Source: Ancylostoma caninum (taxonomy: Eukaryota; Nematoda; Chromadorea; Rhabditida; Ancylostomatidae). Taken from it: 64,000 bases of DNA. Location of the stretch: contig JBAJFG010000581.1 in assembly GCA_037903475.1 (NCBI GenBank), positions 310,001-374,000 on the forward strand, in the 5' to 3' direction. Shown here piece by piece: positions 33,790 through 46,228 of the stretch. The translations under genes and the position numbers were made by a program. The notes under the pieces were generated by a model. That model saw only the letters and a program-made list of their open reading frames with translations. It had not been told where the DNA came from and did not search any database. The first letter of the stretch is position 1. The number at the start of each line of letters is the position of its first letter.

Positions 33790-36480
33790 GCGCTGTTCCC
33801 ATCGGTTGGGGTTTTTCCTTGATTTTGACTGGGCCAGTAGTAAACATGCGCAGGTCTCAGGTAAAGAGGCACACGGGTCCATTGATTTTCCCGCCAGTGG
33901 TAAACAGGTGCTGGTCTCAGGTAAAGGGGCACATTGGTCGTTGGCCAGAATTTTCCCATCAGTGGTAAACAGGTGCTGGTCTCAGGTAAAGGGGCACATT
34001 GGTCGTTGGCCAGAATTTTCCCGTCAGTGGTAAACAGGTGCTGGACTCTGGTAAAGGGTCACACGGGTCCGTTGGTCAGAATTTTCCCGCCAGTGGTAAA
34101 TAGGCGCCGGTCTCAGGTAAAGGGGCACACGGGTCCGTTGGTCAGGATTTTCCCTTTTGTTCGACTGGACCAATGGTAAACAGGCGCCGGTCTCAGGTAA
34201 AGGGGCACATGGGTCCGTTGGTCAGGACTTTCCCGCCAGTGGTAAACAGGTGCTGGTCTCTGGTGAAGGGACACACGGGTCGTTGGTCAGCACTTCCCCT
34301 GGGTTCGACTGGGCCAACGGTAAACAGGCGCTGGTCTCAGGTAAAGAGGCACACGGGTCCGTTGGTCAGGACTTTCCCTTGGGTTCCACTGGGTCAGTGG
34401 TAAACAGTTGCTGGTCTCAGGTAAAGGGGCACATGGGTCCGTTGGTCAGGACTTTCCCGCCAGTGGTAAACAGGTGCTGGTCTCTGGTGAAGGGACACAC
34501 GGGTCGTTGGTCAGCACTTCCCCTGGGTTCGACTGGGCCAACGGTAAACAGGCGCTGGTCTCAGGTAAAGAGGCACACACGTCCGTTGGTCAGGACTTTC
34601 CCTTGGATTCCACTGGGCCAGTGATAAACAGGCGCTGGTCTCAGGTAAAGAGGCACACGGGTCCGATGGTCAGGACTTTCCCTTGGGTTCCACTGGGTCA
34701 GTGGTAAACAGTTGCTGGTCTCAGGTAAAGGGGCACAAAGGTCCGTGGTCAGAATTTTCCCGCCAGTGGCAAACAGGTGCTGGTCTCTGGTGAAGGGGCA
34801 GATGGATCCTTTGGTCAGGATTTTCCCGTCAGTGGTAAACAGGTGCTGGACTCTGGTAAAGGGTCACACGGGTCGTTGGTCAGAATTTTCCCGCCAGTGG
34901 TAAATAGGCGCCGGTCTCAGGTGAAGGGGCACACGGGTCCGTTGGTCAGGACTTTCCCTTGGGTTCCACTGGGTCAGTGGTAAACAGTTGCTGGTCTCAG
35001 GTAAAGGGGCACACGGGTCCGTTGGTCAGGACTTTCCCTTGGGTTCCACTGGGTCAGTGGTAAACAGTTGCTGGTCTCAGGTAAAGGGTCACACGGGTCC
35101 TTTGGTCAGAATTTTCCCGCCAGTGGTAAATAGGCGCCGGTCGCAGGTGAAGGGGCACACGGGTCCGTTGGTCAGGACTTTCCCTTGGGTTCCACTGGGT
35201 CAGTGGTAAACAGTTGCTGGTCTCAGGTAAAGGGGCACAAAGGTCCGTGTTCAGAATTTTCCCGCCAGTGGTAAACAGGTGCTGGTCTCTGGTGAAGGGG
35301 CAGATGGATCCGTTGGTCAGGATTTCCCGTCAGTGGTAAACAGGTGCTGGTCTCTGGTAAAGGGACACATGGGTCTGTTGGTCAGAATTTTCCCGCCAGT
35401 GGTAAACAGGTGCTGGACTCTGGTAAAGGGGCACACGGGTCCGCCGGTCAGGATTTTCCCTTGGGTTCGACTGGGTCAGTGGTAAACAGTTGCTGGTCTC
35501 AGATAAAGGGGCACAAAGGTCCGTGGTCAGAATTTTCCCGCCAGTGGCAAACAGGTGCTGGTCTCTGGTGAAGGGGCAGATGGATCCTTTGGTCAGGATT
35601 TTCCCGTCAGTGGTAAACAGGTGCTGGACTCTGGTAAAGGGTCACACGGGTCGTTGGTCAGAATTTTCCCGCCAGTGGTAAATAGGCGCCGGTCTCAGGT
35701 GAAGGGGCACACGGGTCCGTTGGTCAGGACTTTCCCTTGGGTTCCACTGGGTCAGTGGTAAACAGTTGCTGGTCTCAGGTAAAGGGGCACACGGGTCCGT
35801 TGGTCAGGACTTTCCCTTGGGTTCCACTGGGTCAGTGGTAAACAGTTGCTGGTCTCAGGTAAAGGGTCACACGGGCTCCGTTGGTCAGAATTTTCCCGCC
35901 AGTGGTAAATAGGCGCCGGTCTCAGGTGAAGGGGCACACGGGTCCGTTGGTCAGGATTTTCCCTTGGGTTCGACTGGGCCAATGGTAAACAGGCGCCGGT
36001 CTCAGGTAAAGGGGCACACGGGTCCGTTGGTCAGGACTTTCCCTTGGGTTCCACTGGGTCAGTGGTAAACAGTTGCTGGTCTCAGGTAAAGGGGCACAAG
36101 GGTCCGTTGGTCAGGATTTTCCCTTGGGTTCGACTGGGCCACTGGTAAACAGGTGCTCGTCTCAAGTTAAGGGGCACACGGGTCCGCTGGTCAGGATTTT
36201 CCTTTGACTGCGACTCTGTCAGCAGCAAAGTTGCGCCCGTCAAGGTAGAGGGGCACACTTGTCCACTGCGCGGTATTTTCCCTTGGGTTTGACTGGGCTA
36301 GTGATAAAGTAGCACTGGTTTTAGGTAAAGGGGCGCACTGGTCCATTGGTCGGAACTTTTCCTTGAGTTCAACTTGGCCAGTAGTGAATTGGCGAGGTCT
36401 GTTGGCCGGGATTTTTCCTTGAGTCCGGCTGGCTGGCTCAGCGGTAAAGCGGCGTTGGCTTCAGGCAAAAGGCAACACGT
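33790..36480 (+). repeat. Satellite B: 65/79-bp tandem repeat, about 37 units
   Basis: Units contain GTAAACAGGTGCTGGTCTCA, GGTAAAGGGGCACACGGGTC and CGTTGGTCAGGATTTTCCC. Two length classes alternate: about 65-66 bp (ending CGCCAGTG) and about 78-80 bp (ending TTGGGTTCGACTGGGCCAGT). Longer blocks are themselves repeated: about 34712-34980 recurs at 35490-35760 (shift 778 bp), and about 34184-34400 recurs at 34408-34624 (shift 224 bp). The units at the right end (36200-36480) are clearly more diverged. Long open frames here are a by-product of unit lengths near a multiple of three and are not genes. Confidence 0.95.
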
Positions 36481-36734
36481 GTTCATTGGTCGTCAACAAA
36501 AAGAAGGTCGTGGTCTTCAAAAATTTCAATCAGTCAATTTTGGCATTTTGTGACTCCTCGACAAGCTGTTTGCCACTGTTTAGTTTGAGTTTCTCAAAAT
36601 CTAAGGATTAGTTCTATTCAGACAGGTGTTGAGACTGAATGAAGTGCTTAATTAGGTTTGTTTGCAGACACTCTACTCGAACTCTAATACCAACACTGAT
36701 AGAATGCAGTGAAACTTTGAGCCAAGGAACTCAC

Positions 36735-38060
36735 GGGGTTACTATCTCGCGCAAAAGCCTAGACAATAACTTGCGCACCCACCTAATGTGTCTCACCAAC
36801 CCCGTGGACCACCTCCCTTACTAGAAACTCAAACAAAAGCCTGGACAATAAATTGCGCACCCACCCAATGTATCTCGCCAACCCCGTAAATTACCCCCCT
36901 TTTCAGAAGCTTAGGCAAAAACCTGGACAGTAACTTGCGCACCCACCTAATGTTTCTCGCCAACCCCGTGGACCACCTCCCTTACTAGAAACTCAGGCAA
37001 AAGCCTAGATAATAATTTACGCAGCCACCTCATGTATCCCGCCAACCCCGTGGACCACCTTCCTTTCCAGAATCTCAGGCAAAAGCCTAGACAATAATTT
37101 ACGCATCCACCCCATGTATCCCGCCAACCCTATGGATTGCCTCCCTTCCAAGAAACTCAGATAAAAGTCTAGAAAGTAACTTGCGCACCCACCTCATGTA
37201 TCTCGTCAACCCTGTGGACCACCTCCCTTTCCAGAAACTCAGGCAAAAGCCTAGATAATAATTTACGCACCCACCTCATGTATCCTGCCAACCCTGTGGA
37301 CCACCTCCCTCACTAGAAACTCAGGCGAAAGCCTAGACAATAAATTGCGCACCCACCCAATGTATCTCGCCAACCCCGTAGATTACCCCCCTTTTCAGAA
37401 GCTTAGGCAAAAACCTGGACAGTAACTTACGCACCCACCCCATGTATCCCGCCAACCCCGTGGATTGCCTCCCTTCCAAGAAACTCAGGCAAAAACCTGG
37501 ACAGTAACTTGCGCACCCACCCAATGTTTCTCGCCAACCCCGTAGATTACCCCCCTTTCCAGAAGCTTAGGCAAAAACCTGGACAGTAACTTGCGCACCC
37601 ACCTCATGTATCCCGCCAACCCTGTGGACCACCTCCCTCACTAGAAACTCAGGCGAAAGCCTAGACAATAAATTGCGCACCCACCCAATGTATCTCGCCA
37701 ACCCCGTAGATTACCCCCCTTTTCAGAAGCTTAGGCAAAAACCTGGACAGTAACTTACGCACCCACCCCATGTATCCCGCCAACCCCGTGGATTGCCTCC
37801 CTTCCAAGAAACTCAGGCAAAAACCTGGACAGTAACTTGCGCACCCACCCAATGTTTCTCGCCAACCCCGTAGATTACCCCCCTTTCCAGAAGCTTAGGC
37901 AAAAACCTGGACAGTAACTTGCGCACCCACCTCATGTATCCCGCCAACCCCGTGGACCACCTCCCTTTCCAGAAACTCAGGCAAAAGCCTAGACAATAAT
38001 TTACGCATCCACCCCATGTATTCCGCCAACACCGTGGATCACCTCCCCAAGTATCCCACC
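36735..38060 (+). repeat. Satellite C: 82-bp tandem repeat with a 328-bp higher-order unit
   Basis: The block GCGCACCCACC recurs every 82 bp (36773, 36855, 36937, 37019, 37101, 37183 and on), about 16 copies. Other unit parts are GCCAACCCCGTGGACCACCT and ACTCAGGCAAAAGCCTAGAC. Four successive units (about 37265-37592) recur almost identically as the next four (37593-37920), a 4-mer higher-order repeat. Unit sequence is unrelated to satellites A and B. Both edges are more diverged. Confidence 0.95.
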
Positions 38061-41000
38061 AATCTCATGAAGCATCTTCGTTTCCTGAGCTTAAGCGAAA
38101 AATAGCCAATAACTTATTCTCCTTCTCATTTATCTCATCAACCCTGTTGATCATCTCCCTTCAACTTCCCTAGGTCATGTGGATTTGAGTATTGATCACT
38201 TTCTTAATCATCACTTGGAACTTTTTTGGTTTAGTATAAATGAGCCACGTCGTGTAGGTGAATATCGGTGAGTAGTGACAAAGAAGATTGGTGGAAATAG
38301 GCGGTCGTGATGCTTATTCTCTTCTCACAATAATTTGTTTTCAGTTTTTGTTCAAAACTTTGGGAAAGTATAAAGTTTTTAGAATAAGTTTGGCTTGAAC
38401 TAGAAGGATGGGATAGTCACATACAGTGGTAATGCTGAGGGTGCGTTTGTATGATTGGCTTACTGAGTTATTGACCGAGTGGTTTGTACAATACAAAAGC
38501 AGTTGTGTTCTATATTTCACGCAGTCCTTGGTATGGTCGCTGCTCGCGAAAGACAGAGACAGAAACAACAAAACAAATTGATTCACGGATTCTGTGAGTT
38601 ATCTTCTCTCATTCACTACGCTACGTGCTCTTTTTCGACTGAATAATGTTATATGTAGATATATGTACATATACAGTTGTGAGATAGTGTAGCTCGAGTT
38701 GAGGATGTGAATCTCACACAGCCTGTTGGCGCGCACGAAAAACCACACCGGGTCAATACCGTCACACTACGGAAAGTAGCACAATAACGTGGCTTACGGG
38801 GCCACTAGTCTATTCTAAAAACATTCAAACGAGTTCCCGGGAGGACCTATCTCTTATACCTATTTACCCGTATATGGTGAGGGAACGAAACGGGCAAATG
38901 GGCGAAATTCCTTTATGAATTTCACAGCTCCTTTATCATAAATTCTTTCCATTACATTAATAATTTCATCTACTTAGAAGGTTATCAGTATTCAATGATT
39001 GCATCCAAAGTGTCAGGCTTGTCAGGCTAAAAAATGTAACTACGAAATTTGTTCAGAGTATGCACTTTCTGTCCTTTTGTCTGTGGTATATACTACCCAG
39101 GTCGAAGAGGTAAACAATGAAGAAAGGACAGAGGGTGGAACCAGGTAGGAGGCATAAAAAAGAGGGTAGCTTCTAATGTCTACTGAGAAGAAGGGGAGGC
39201 AGTGACCATTGAAATTGGAAGTAAATGCTTACCACTGGGTAGGTGACCGTTTACCCCATGGGCTGCGTATACCCCATAGCTACAACTAATTGATGCAGAA
39301 AAACCCATGGGGTAAGGACAAATTTTGTGGGTAATTATAATCACCAAGTGTAAACTCAGTGATGGATGCTACGCTAGACTCAGCCGTAAAGTGAAAACAG
39401 CAAAGACTGATGAGAGTTACCTAGGTCAAGACAATCCTATTCATCACTTACTTTTTTTCTACCAGGCAATATTTGTTTGCAAGAAGTTGAGCGGGGCAGA
39501 GCTTACAATTCAGAGAGGAAGCAAGGTTCGTCACGAATAGATAGCGAGCGGTGCACGTCGTCGAAATCATCGCCTTTTCAGGCGTTCTCGGAAAAGACAA
39601 TGCGCCTCTTTTGTGTAATATTCCTGTTATTCATCAATTAGCAGACAAACACTTCCGTCACAAACTACCGGCAAAGGACAGGATGCGTCCAGGAGAATGG
39701 CGTTTCATAGGGGAACGGAAGGTCAGGGGCAAATGTCCACAAACAACGACTGTATCCACGGATCGATGAACGGCGTTCGGGCGGCACGGAAACACAGTGA
39801 AGCGTCGATGGAACAGCCTGTCGCCCACGATCAGGCGATCAGGGCTTTTCAGCGAATCTGACATCGATGACGACGCAGAACTGGGTGCGCCGAACAGCGC
39901 AATGCTTCGCTAACGAACGCTTTGCGCGACTGCGTCTCTCCGTCTCTCGCTTGGACTACCAACCAAGCCAGAACAGGCGCAGTGTCGCGACAAAAATGAG
40001 GATCCATGCGCCTGGTTTCTAGCGATGTCGGCTCTACTAGATGCTTAGTACAAGGTGTAGCTTATGTCCCTTTACAAGCATTTTTCTCATGTCCCGCGGA
40101 AAAATAGCTCAGCCAACACGATTAAGTTCAGCAAAAAGGCACCGCCTGAGCCCGGGGGACGGCCCTTCTGGACCGCTGTAGTTAAGGGCCATACCAGAGC
40201 TGCGATTGGGTGGAGCATCCCGTGATTGGCTGCACGCTAATGAGGTGCCAACAGGTCAACTAGCCGCTTCGCGACGTTTAAGTTAATCATCTAAGATGAT
40301 GGACGAGTTTCACAACTAGTCACACCTTCCAATTTAGTTACCAGTTTCTTTCGAGCTATAAGAGTTTTAGTAAGTAATCGTTCTCCTCACACATTGTGAT
40401 TAAGTGAATTCTCGCAGGTTTCGGCTTCTATATTCCCTAATTCTACTCCTAGAAAGCCTGAATTTTCATTCCTCGCACTCTCTCATTGTGAGGGTGCGGG
40501 AAGGAGAGAGATAAGGGGTAGTTAATATTCCTTATTTTTTCGTTTTTATTACAGCTTTTCGAGTATTCACCGTTTCGAATAACTAGATTTCCCGCTCTTT
40601 CCGAGTTGTTCAAGTTTGGAGCACCCCGGCTTCTTGGATTTTGCAACTGGTCGATGTTTCAGATGACTTGAATCATCTGACCGGGTCCAAGGGAGCGTTC
40701 TATGGGCATGAAGAGCAAATTTTGCGTGATGCACCATGTGTATCACGATGTCCACAATGTGATAAATGGATTTGGATCCATGGCTCAACGTCAGCACATC
40801 ATAGCGGGATGGCTTGTGGTTAACGTTAGGGAATCACTTCGTTTATGATAAAGAATTCTCGTACCTTCATGAAATCCCAGCGTTTCTAGTCCGTTTTACG
40901 GTTCTATGGGAGATCCTCAAAAAATGGGCGTGGACCGAAGCTGGATACCGTCTTTGAGAAAAGTCGACATAAAAATTATTTCTTGACCTCTGCGGTTAAA

Positions 41001-41355
41001 AAACTTGGATGGAATCACGAAGTAACTGAATTGTATAAATAGAGCAGTGATCGGCCGCGCAGTTTATAGTTATTTCAAGGTCTAATTGTCCGGGGTATTC
41101 ACAGTCCCTGGTAGGCAGCTCACTAAATGCGTACATTACGTGCGAGACAAGTCCACGACTGCTCAATAGTTCAATAAGCGCGTCAACTGTGCTGATAGAT
41201 GAATACAATTCACCCCGCACTACATACATAGTTGAATGGCCGACATGAATATGTAGTGTTAAATCAATGCTCAGGAGTACAAAAGTTCAGTTTCACTGCG
41301 TAGTTATCACTTCGAATCCTGCTATTCCGGGCCTGTAGTGACATCCGAAAAAGTA
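38061..41355. other. Intergenic stretch, no gene recognised
   Basis: Contains a short palindrome at 39250-39316 (TTTACCCCATGGG against CCCATGGGGTAA, loop of about 43 bases) and a weak CCAAT-core repeat near 40195-40250. Frames at 39551-39769 and 40641-40823 (plus; the second has CPQCDKWIW) look slightly gene-like but were not recognised. Confidence 0.35.
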
Positions 41356-42036
41356 TTAGATTGGGCAATAAGTTCGTGCGCTTTTTTCATGGAAGTCACC
41401 ACTGCTTTCCGCAAGCAACATCAGCCAAAAAAGGTTTACGAACCCCCTTTCTTCCTCTTATAGTGCTACAGGAAGCAGACAATCTCCTCAACCTCATTTC
41501 CATCTTCATGGAAAGCCACATTGTTTGAGAGGACTGAATCCGTGGACGTGACTGCAATTCTTGGACGAAACTCGATCAAATGCATGACAGAGTGGACAAA
41601 ATAAATAGTTGGCTACTGTCACGGACCTGCAGAGTTGATGTGAGCAGAACTACCCTTCAATCCACTATCTCGACTACCCCTTTGGCAAAATTTGCACAGA
41701 GGAATCGCACATCCTCGATGTGAGGGGTGACCTCGTGCTGCAGTGCTTCTTCTTCGCATACATGTAGAGCAAGCCCCTGGGAATAATCGTCTCATAACTC
41801 CAGTTTGCAACTTGAGTTGCATTTGTTCTACTATTGTAGTCGAACAGTTTGTGGAATTGGAGGGTCACATTTCATGAGACAGAAAATAGGGCTTAGCAGG
41901 AACTGAGGAAATATGCCATGATATTCGTAAAGAGCAAAACGTGTGCTACACAAGAATTTATGACAATCAAAATTAGTTCAAATCCTAGTGAAAAAATGAA
42001 TTCAAGAAAACCGCACGAACCTATTGCACAACCCAA
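41356..42036. mobile_element. Non-autonomous mariner element
   Basis: A 681-bp element with TA on both sides (41354-41355 and 42037-42038) and inverted ends of about 25 bp. The left end begins TTAGATTGGGCAATAAGTTC, and the right end reads GAACCTATTGCACAACCCAA. These are mariner-type ends, a different subfamily from the 52-61 kb copies. No transposase frame was recognised inside. Confidence 0.75.
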
Positions 42037-42239
42037 TAGAAAAGCCTGATGATGATTGCCACAGCAGTTCACTAGTTTCTGCGTTTAATTCTCTTGGCCT
42101 CGTTGCTCGAAACATTTCATCTTTTGCACATGTCACAGCTGGCAACAAATGTGTTATTCAATAAACGTGATGGCTCTGTGTTACATGAAAAACGACGAAA
42201 ATATTGGCCCAAACCTTCATCTGACAAATCTGACACTGA

Positions 42240-42520
42240 ATTCTATAATTTGTACTTCTTGGGTGGTAATAGTCATTATAGTGTACTGGGTACACCATAC
42301 ACTATAGCGCAGAGGATGTGCACGCCGTCAAAGAGGGCGCATGTCAGGGTTCGAACTCCTGTCGCGCTGCGGTTTTGCAGGCAGGTGTGCCAGCTCGTGA
42401 CACTCCCACGCCAAGCTCGTGAGATGTTTGTGCCTTGTTCCGAACTGTTACAAGCCTGGCTCATAAATGTTGTGACGACCTTGGGGGATTACTACCAGCC
42501 CTTATGAATGATCTTCAAGA
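42240..42520 (+). repeat. SINE-like repeat, family 2, with tRNA-like head
   Basis: GCATGTCAGGGTTCGAACTC at 42341-42360 resembles a tRNA B box and T arm: CAGGG and TCCTG pair around TTCGAAC, and AGCGC (42305) can pair with GCGCT (42366). Downstream, AAGCTCGTGAGATGTTTGTG, CTTGTTCCGAACTGTTAC and GGATTACTACCAGCCC are shared with 43185-43320 (inverted) and partly with 43430-43510 (direct). Boundaries are approximate. Confidence 0.5.
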
Positions 42521-43184
42521 ACTGCTCGAAAACTCCGGGATGGAAGAGATTCAAGACGATGAGCAGGAAAGGGATGTGAGCTCTCGAATTCATAACCCTG
42601 TCGCGCACTACCTCTCGGGTGTTCAGTTGGAATCCGTAGATGTAGGACGACGTAGGAAACGCGTCGCCGCCCTTTTCCCGTGATAAGGAGATCGTTTAGT
42701 ATTTGGTAGCCAGCACCATCATATGAGACAGGGCTTCCAAGCACATAAATAGGTCTCTTTCAACAAACAGCTTACCATAGCGTACCTCCTTTTGTTAGTC
42801 TTAATATATGTGTGCATAACATATGTCAAATCGATTGATCGGCTATACGTTTAATTTTCATTTTCTATGGAATGATTGAAGCTGAACAGAAGGTAAACAG
42901 CTTTTTCTAAAGATAGATATCACTGACATTTATGGGCTGAAAAGCGCAAATTTAGTGCATTGATTCCGTGTGAATGCCTGCTTCACTGATAAGGCACCAG
43001 ATATAGTGAGGTAAACAATGTCGAAAAGTGACAGAATACGTGCAGGTGCCGAGATGGACCGGCAGAAGATGACAACAGAGAATCTTCGATTCTCAAAGAA
43101 TGTTCGTCACATACAGAATAAAGTTGCTGTGCACGGGTTGGGTGTGGGACAAGAATGACAGCAGTTTCTGCTGATGCGCGTACT

Positions 43185-43320
43185 CCTGGGCTTATAGTAA
43201 TCCCCCCCCCCCCTCCCAAGTTCGTCACTAGACGTACGAGCCAGACTCGTAACAGTTCGGAACAAGGCACGAACATCTCACGAGCTTGAAGTGAGAGTCT
43301 CACGAGCTAGCACACCTGTT
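43185..43320 (-). repeat. SINE-like family 2, inverted copy
   Basis: The complement matches 42385-42500: CAGGTGTGC, AGCTCGTGAGA, CTTGTTCCGAACTGTTAC and a TTGGGAGGGGG stretch appear in the same order. A 12-base C run lies at 43202-43213. Confidence 0.6.
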
Positions 43321-43429
43321 CATGACTTCGCGACAACCTGACAACCTCCCAACAACGTGACAGATTCACAATATCTTCGCGACGCACCACTCTGGTGTGT
43401 ATTAGCATGTGGTTCGGTGCGAACCTGAA

Positions 43430-43510
43430 GCGCCTCGTCTCGAGCTAGCCTCGTGACAAACATGTTGTGACGACGTGAGGGGGGACTACTACCAGCCCTG
43501 CTGAATTCTT
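43430..43510 (+). repeat. SINE-like family 2, partial copy
   Basis: ATGTTGTGACGACGTGAGGG and GACTACTACCAGCCCTG match the 3' part of 42240-42520. With the copy at 43185-43320 it forms an inverted pair about 110 bp apart. Confidence 0.55.
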
Positions 43511-44413
43511 CAATTCTACAACACTTCTAAAATAATCATCATGGCCGTGAGGATGCCACTGTGTTGTCCGTGATGCCAGTGTTGAATTACCCCAATTCTC
43601 CTGCTGGGTTAAATAAAGGGAAGAGAACCTTAAGATATCAATACTATTCACTGTATCCAGAACATGTGATGTGAGTTTTGAGAGGCATGCGCAGTACATT
43701 GTGTGAAGAAAGCAACCTGTAAATGTCTGATGCTCCAGTATCGCGTGCATACACAAGTTTCGATCCAAAGATTCGGATACGGGTTGTGAAGAGGTCAGTC
43801 CTGTGCCCGATACGCTCCTTCAAGCTAGCTCCTGTACGAGTCTACCACCATTTTCGGCTTTTCCCCAAAGCTAAAGCTTATTACAAGACACATGGCTTGC
43901 TCTCAATACAATTGTTAATGTCATGGAAAGGTTTTATGATTAAAAAATGTAAAATTTATATAGGAATGTTGCCTATTCGCCCGTTTGAGAAATTGAAAAT
44001 TGAGAATCTATCCAATCAAGTGGATGCTTTTTCCGAGTCTAATTCAGATAAGAAACAACAGCGTTTCATTTCCTAGACCATTAATTTTCGCACATTCAAT
44101 AGGTGGAATTGAGTTAAAAATGATCTCACAAGTACAGTAGAGAGATGTGAGGTAAAAGAAAGGCCAAGGTGGTTAAAAAGCGACTAAGCATGTTTGAATA
44201 CTAAAAATATTTAAATACTAAAAATATTTGAATACTATTGCATACTAGCACGAGAACCTTAAATTTGGTAAATACTTAGCTGGAGGCGCTAGACAAAGGG
44301 TTTTGATGTGTTGCGTAACTGCAGTAATACCTACAATGTTTTCGTGCCGTTTTCCAAAATTCATGTTTTTTTAAACATATTTTTAAGCGGTATAAAAAGT
44401 GGTTTTTTTTTTG
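43511..44413. other. No gene recognised
   Basis: A plus-strand frame at 43723-44076 (117 codons, basic) has no motif I can name. TACTAAAAATATTT is repeated two or three times near 44200-44230. Confidence 0.3.
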
Positions 44414-44819
44414 AGCACGTGTGGCGTAGTGATAAGAGGCTCGCTGCGCACGTACACGGTTGATGATTCGATCCCGCCCGAGGCCAACCAAGCCTGCCAT
44501 CCCCCGGGGTCGGTAAATTGGTACCAGAGGAGTCTGGGAGGATGAAGCACTGACTTGGTACATCGGGTGCCCCCCCGCAAGTCATTGTACAGGGCACATG
44601 CGCATTCAACGCCTCTACGATGCTCAGGTGAAGTCGAATGCGTGGCGCATCCCACGTGACGGGATTGATTAACGCCGACCACTTTATTCTTTTTTCCTTT
44701 ATTTTTTGTTGTTTTCGTGTAGGTTCTGTATTAAGTTCTTCCTTTTCAATCAGTGTTTGGAACACCATGAGTGCATTTGATAAACAAATAAATGAATAAA
44801 ATGAATAAATAAATAAATT
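44414..44819 (+). repeat. SINE, tRNA-like head and AATAAATA tail
   Basis: The 5' part GTGTGGCGTAGTGATAAGAG resembles a tRNA A box, and GATTCGATCCC about 45 bases later resembles a B box. The body (44450-44655) matches segments inside both hAT elements. The 3' part ends GGAACACCATGAGTGCATTT and a (AATA)n tail (44778-44818), like RTE-type 3' ends elsewhere in the window. No protein coding. Confidence 0.7.
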
Positions 44820-46228
44820 CACTATTTAGGGATGCACTCTGGATGCTGCACAAGTCCATCCCCTCAACGGCAAAAAAACACACATGTCCAGAAAAAATTT
44901 ATCGAAGATGATGTCATTAATACGGCTAATCGCTGGCTCTTTTTTCCATGTTTTGAAGGAGCATCGCCATATATTTGTAAGCCAATAACGAATATTCTAG
45001 GTACAGCCTGGGTTTTCCATGTGGCTCGTTAGCACTGACTGGTTTCTGGCTATGACTTGTAATGGTGGTAACCTCTACGGAGATAGGTTCCAATAGAAGT
45101 TCTCGCCGGAAAAAGCTGCTATGAAACAGGCCAGTGCTTAAAAAAGTGTCTATGGTGTCGTTTATTCAGCGCTTTCGAAGATGTTTAGCCACTAAGTACC
45201 TTCGTTGAAGCGTAAAACTTTTTCGACGATATACATAGTCTAGAAAAAGAGCCTCGAGAATGACCGATTCGTAGAATATCTCTAGATGCAAGGAACAGGG
45301 AGAATGCTGGAAAGTTCCCTAAGCTCATGAGATCCTGTGGAGTTGATCTTGGCGAAAAGAGAAAATTCGCAATATACAATTCCTGAGTGATTGCACATGG
45401 CCAGGACCATAACTTATTAAAGGCAGCGTTTCCACAGCTTCTGATAATAATCTGTCAAATTGCCTACAAGCTCTAATCATTCATTATAAGCACTAATTCT
45501 GGAGAGAAATGTGTGGAGGTGGAGCACGAGAAAAAGTGAACATAAATTTTATCCGTATCTAGGCATAGGCCATGCTATTTTCCCGGAAATCATCCTGAGT
45601 TTAGGGCAGATCAGCAGGCTGTTCTGAATGGCGCGATACTTATGGGATGTTGTTTGAGGATTTTCCAGAGGTGTGCAATGACCAGGGTAAACTCTCAAGG
45701 AAAAAAACACTGCAAGAGTGCCAGTAATCAGAACAGTTCTCTCTCTCGTGTTCGTTCAGATCTGTAAATCCAAATCTCCCAAGAGTTCTCCCAGAGAATC
45801 TGCCAACCTAAAAATTCACCAAATTCATAAGGATGACTGCTCAACCATGTTTTTCATTCGTGAACTGTTCCACGTACCGATGCAAAATCTTTCACACCTC
45901 TCCTGATTTTTCTTGAACGCGTTCACCTTTTGAGAGAGTAATGAAATTAGAAAATGACCTTTTTTATATGAACTATGTGTTATAGTCCATTTCAAAAACG
46001 ACAATAGTTGAGTATATAGGCCTAAGATCCGGATTTCTCGCATGCCTGTCCAAATACGGCACTATTTGTAGCGTTTTTCAAGACATTTTTATAAATAAAA
46101 ATATAAAATAAATAAAGTAAATATAAATATAAAACAAACAAACATTAGCATTTTTAAAACCTAAAATTTAAGTAGTTTTATTTCTGAAACATGTGCACAT
46201 ATTACCGTTACTTGATAAACACAATTCA
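44820..46228. other. No gene recognised
   Basis: Only short frames. An A/T-rich run of AAATA type units lies at about 46090-46140. Confidence 0.3.

Noticed and set aside
34157..34624. A 155-codon plus-strand open frame with a repeating 22-residue pattern inside satellite B
   Set aside because: Unit lengths of 65, 66, 78 and 80 bp shift the frame from unit to unit, all forward frames are similarly open, and no start, splice or domain context exists. It is a by-product of the tandem repeat.
37333..37852. Two identical 63-codon minus-strand frames in satellite C
   Set aside because: They are the two halves of the 328-bp higher-order repeat read on the other strand, not duplicated genes.
39250..39316. 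The TTTACCCCATGGG palindrome as a transcription terminator
   Set aside because: This is a eukaryotic nuclear region. The stem is short with a 43-base loop and no adjacent gene, so a terminator reading has no basis.
42305..42372. A tRNA gene
   Set aside because: The T arm is good, but the D arm and anticodon loop do not form properly. It fits a tRNA-derived SINE head better than a functional tRNA.
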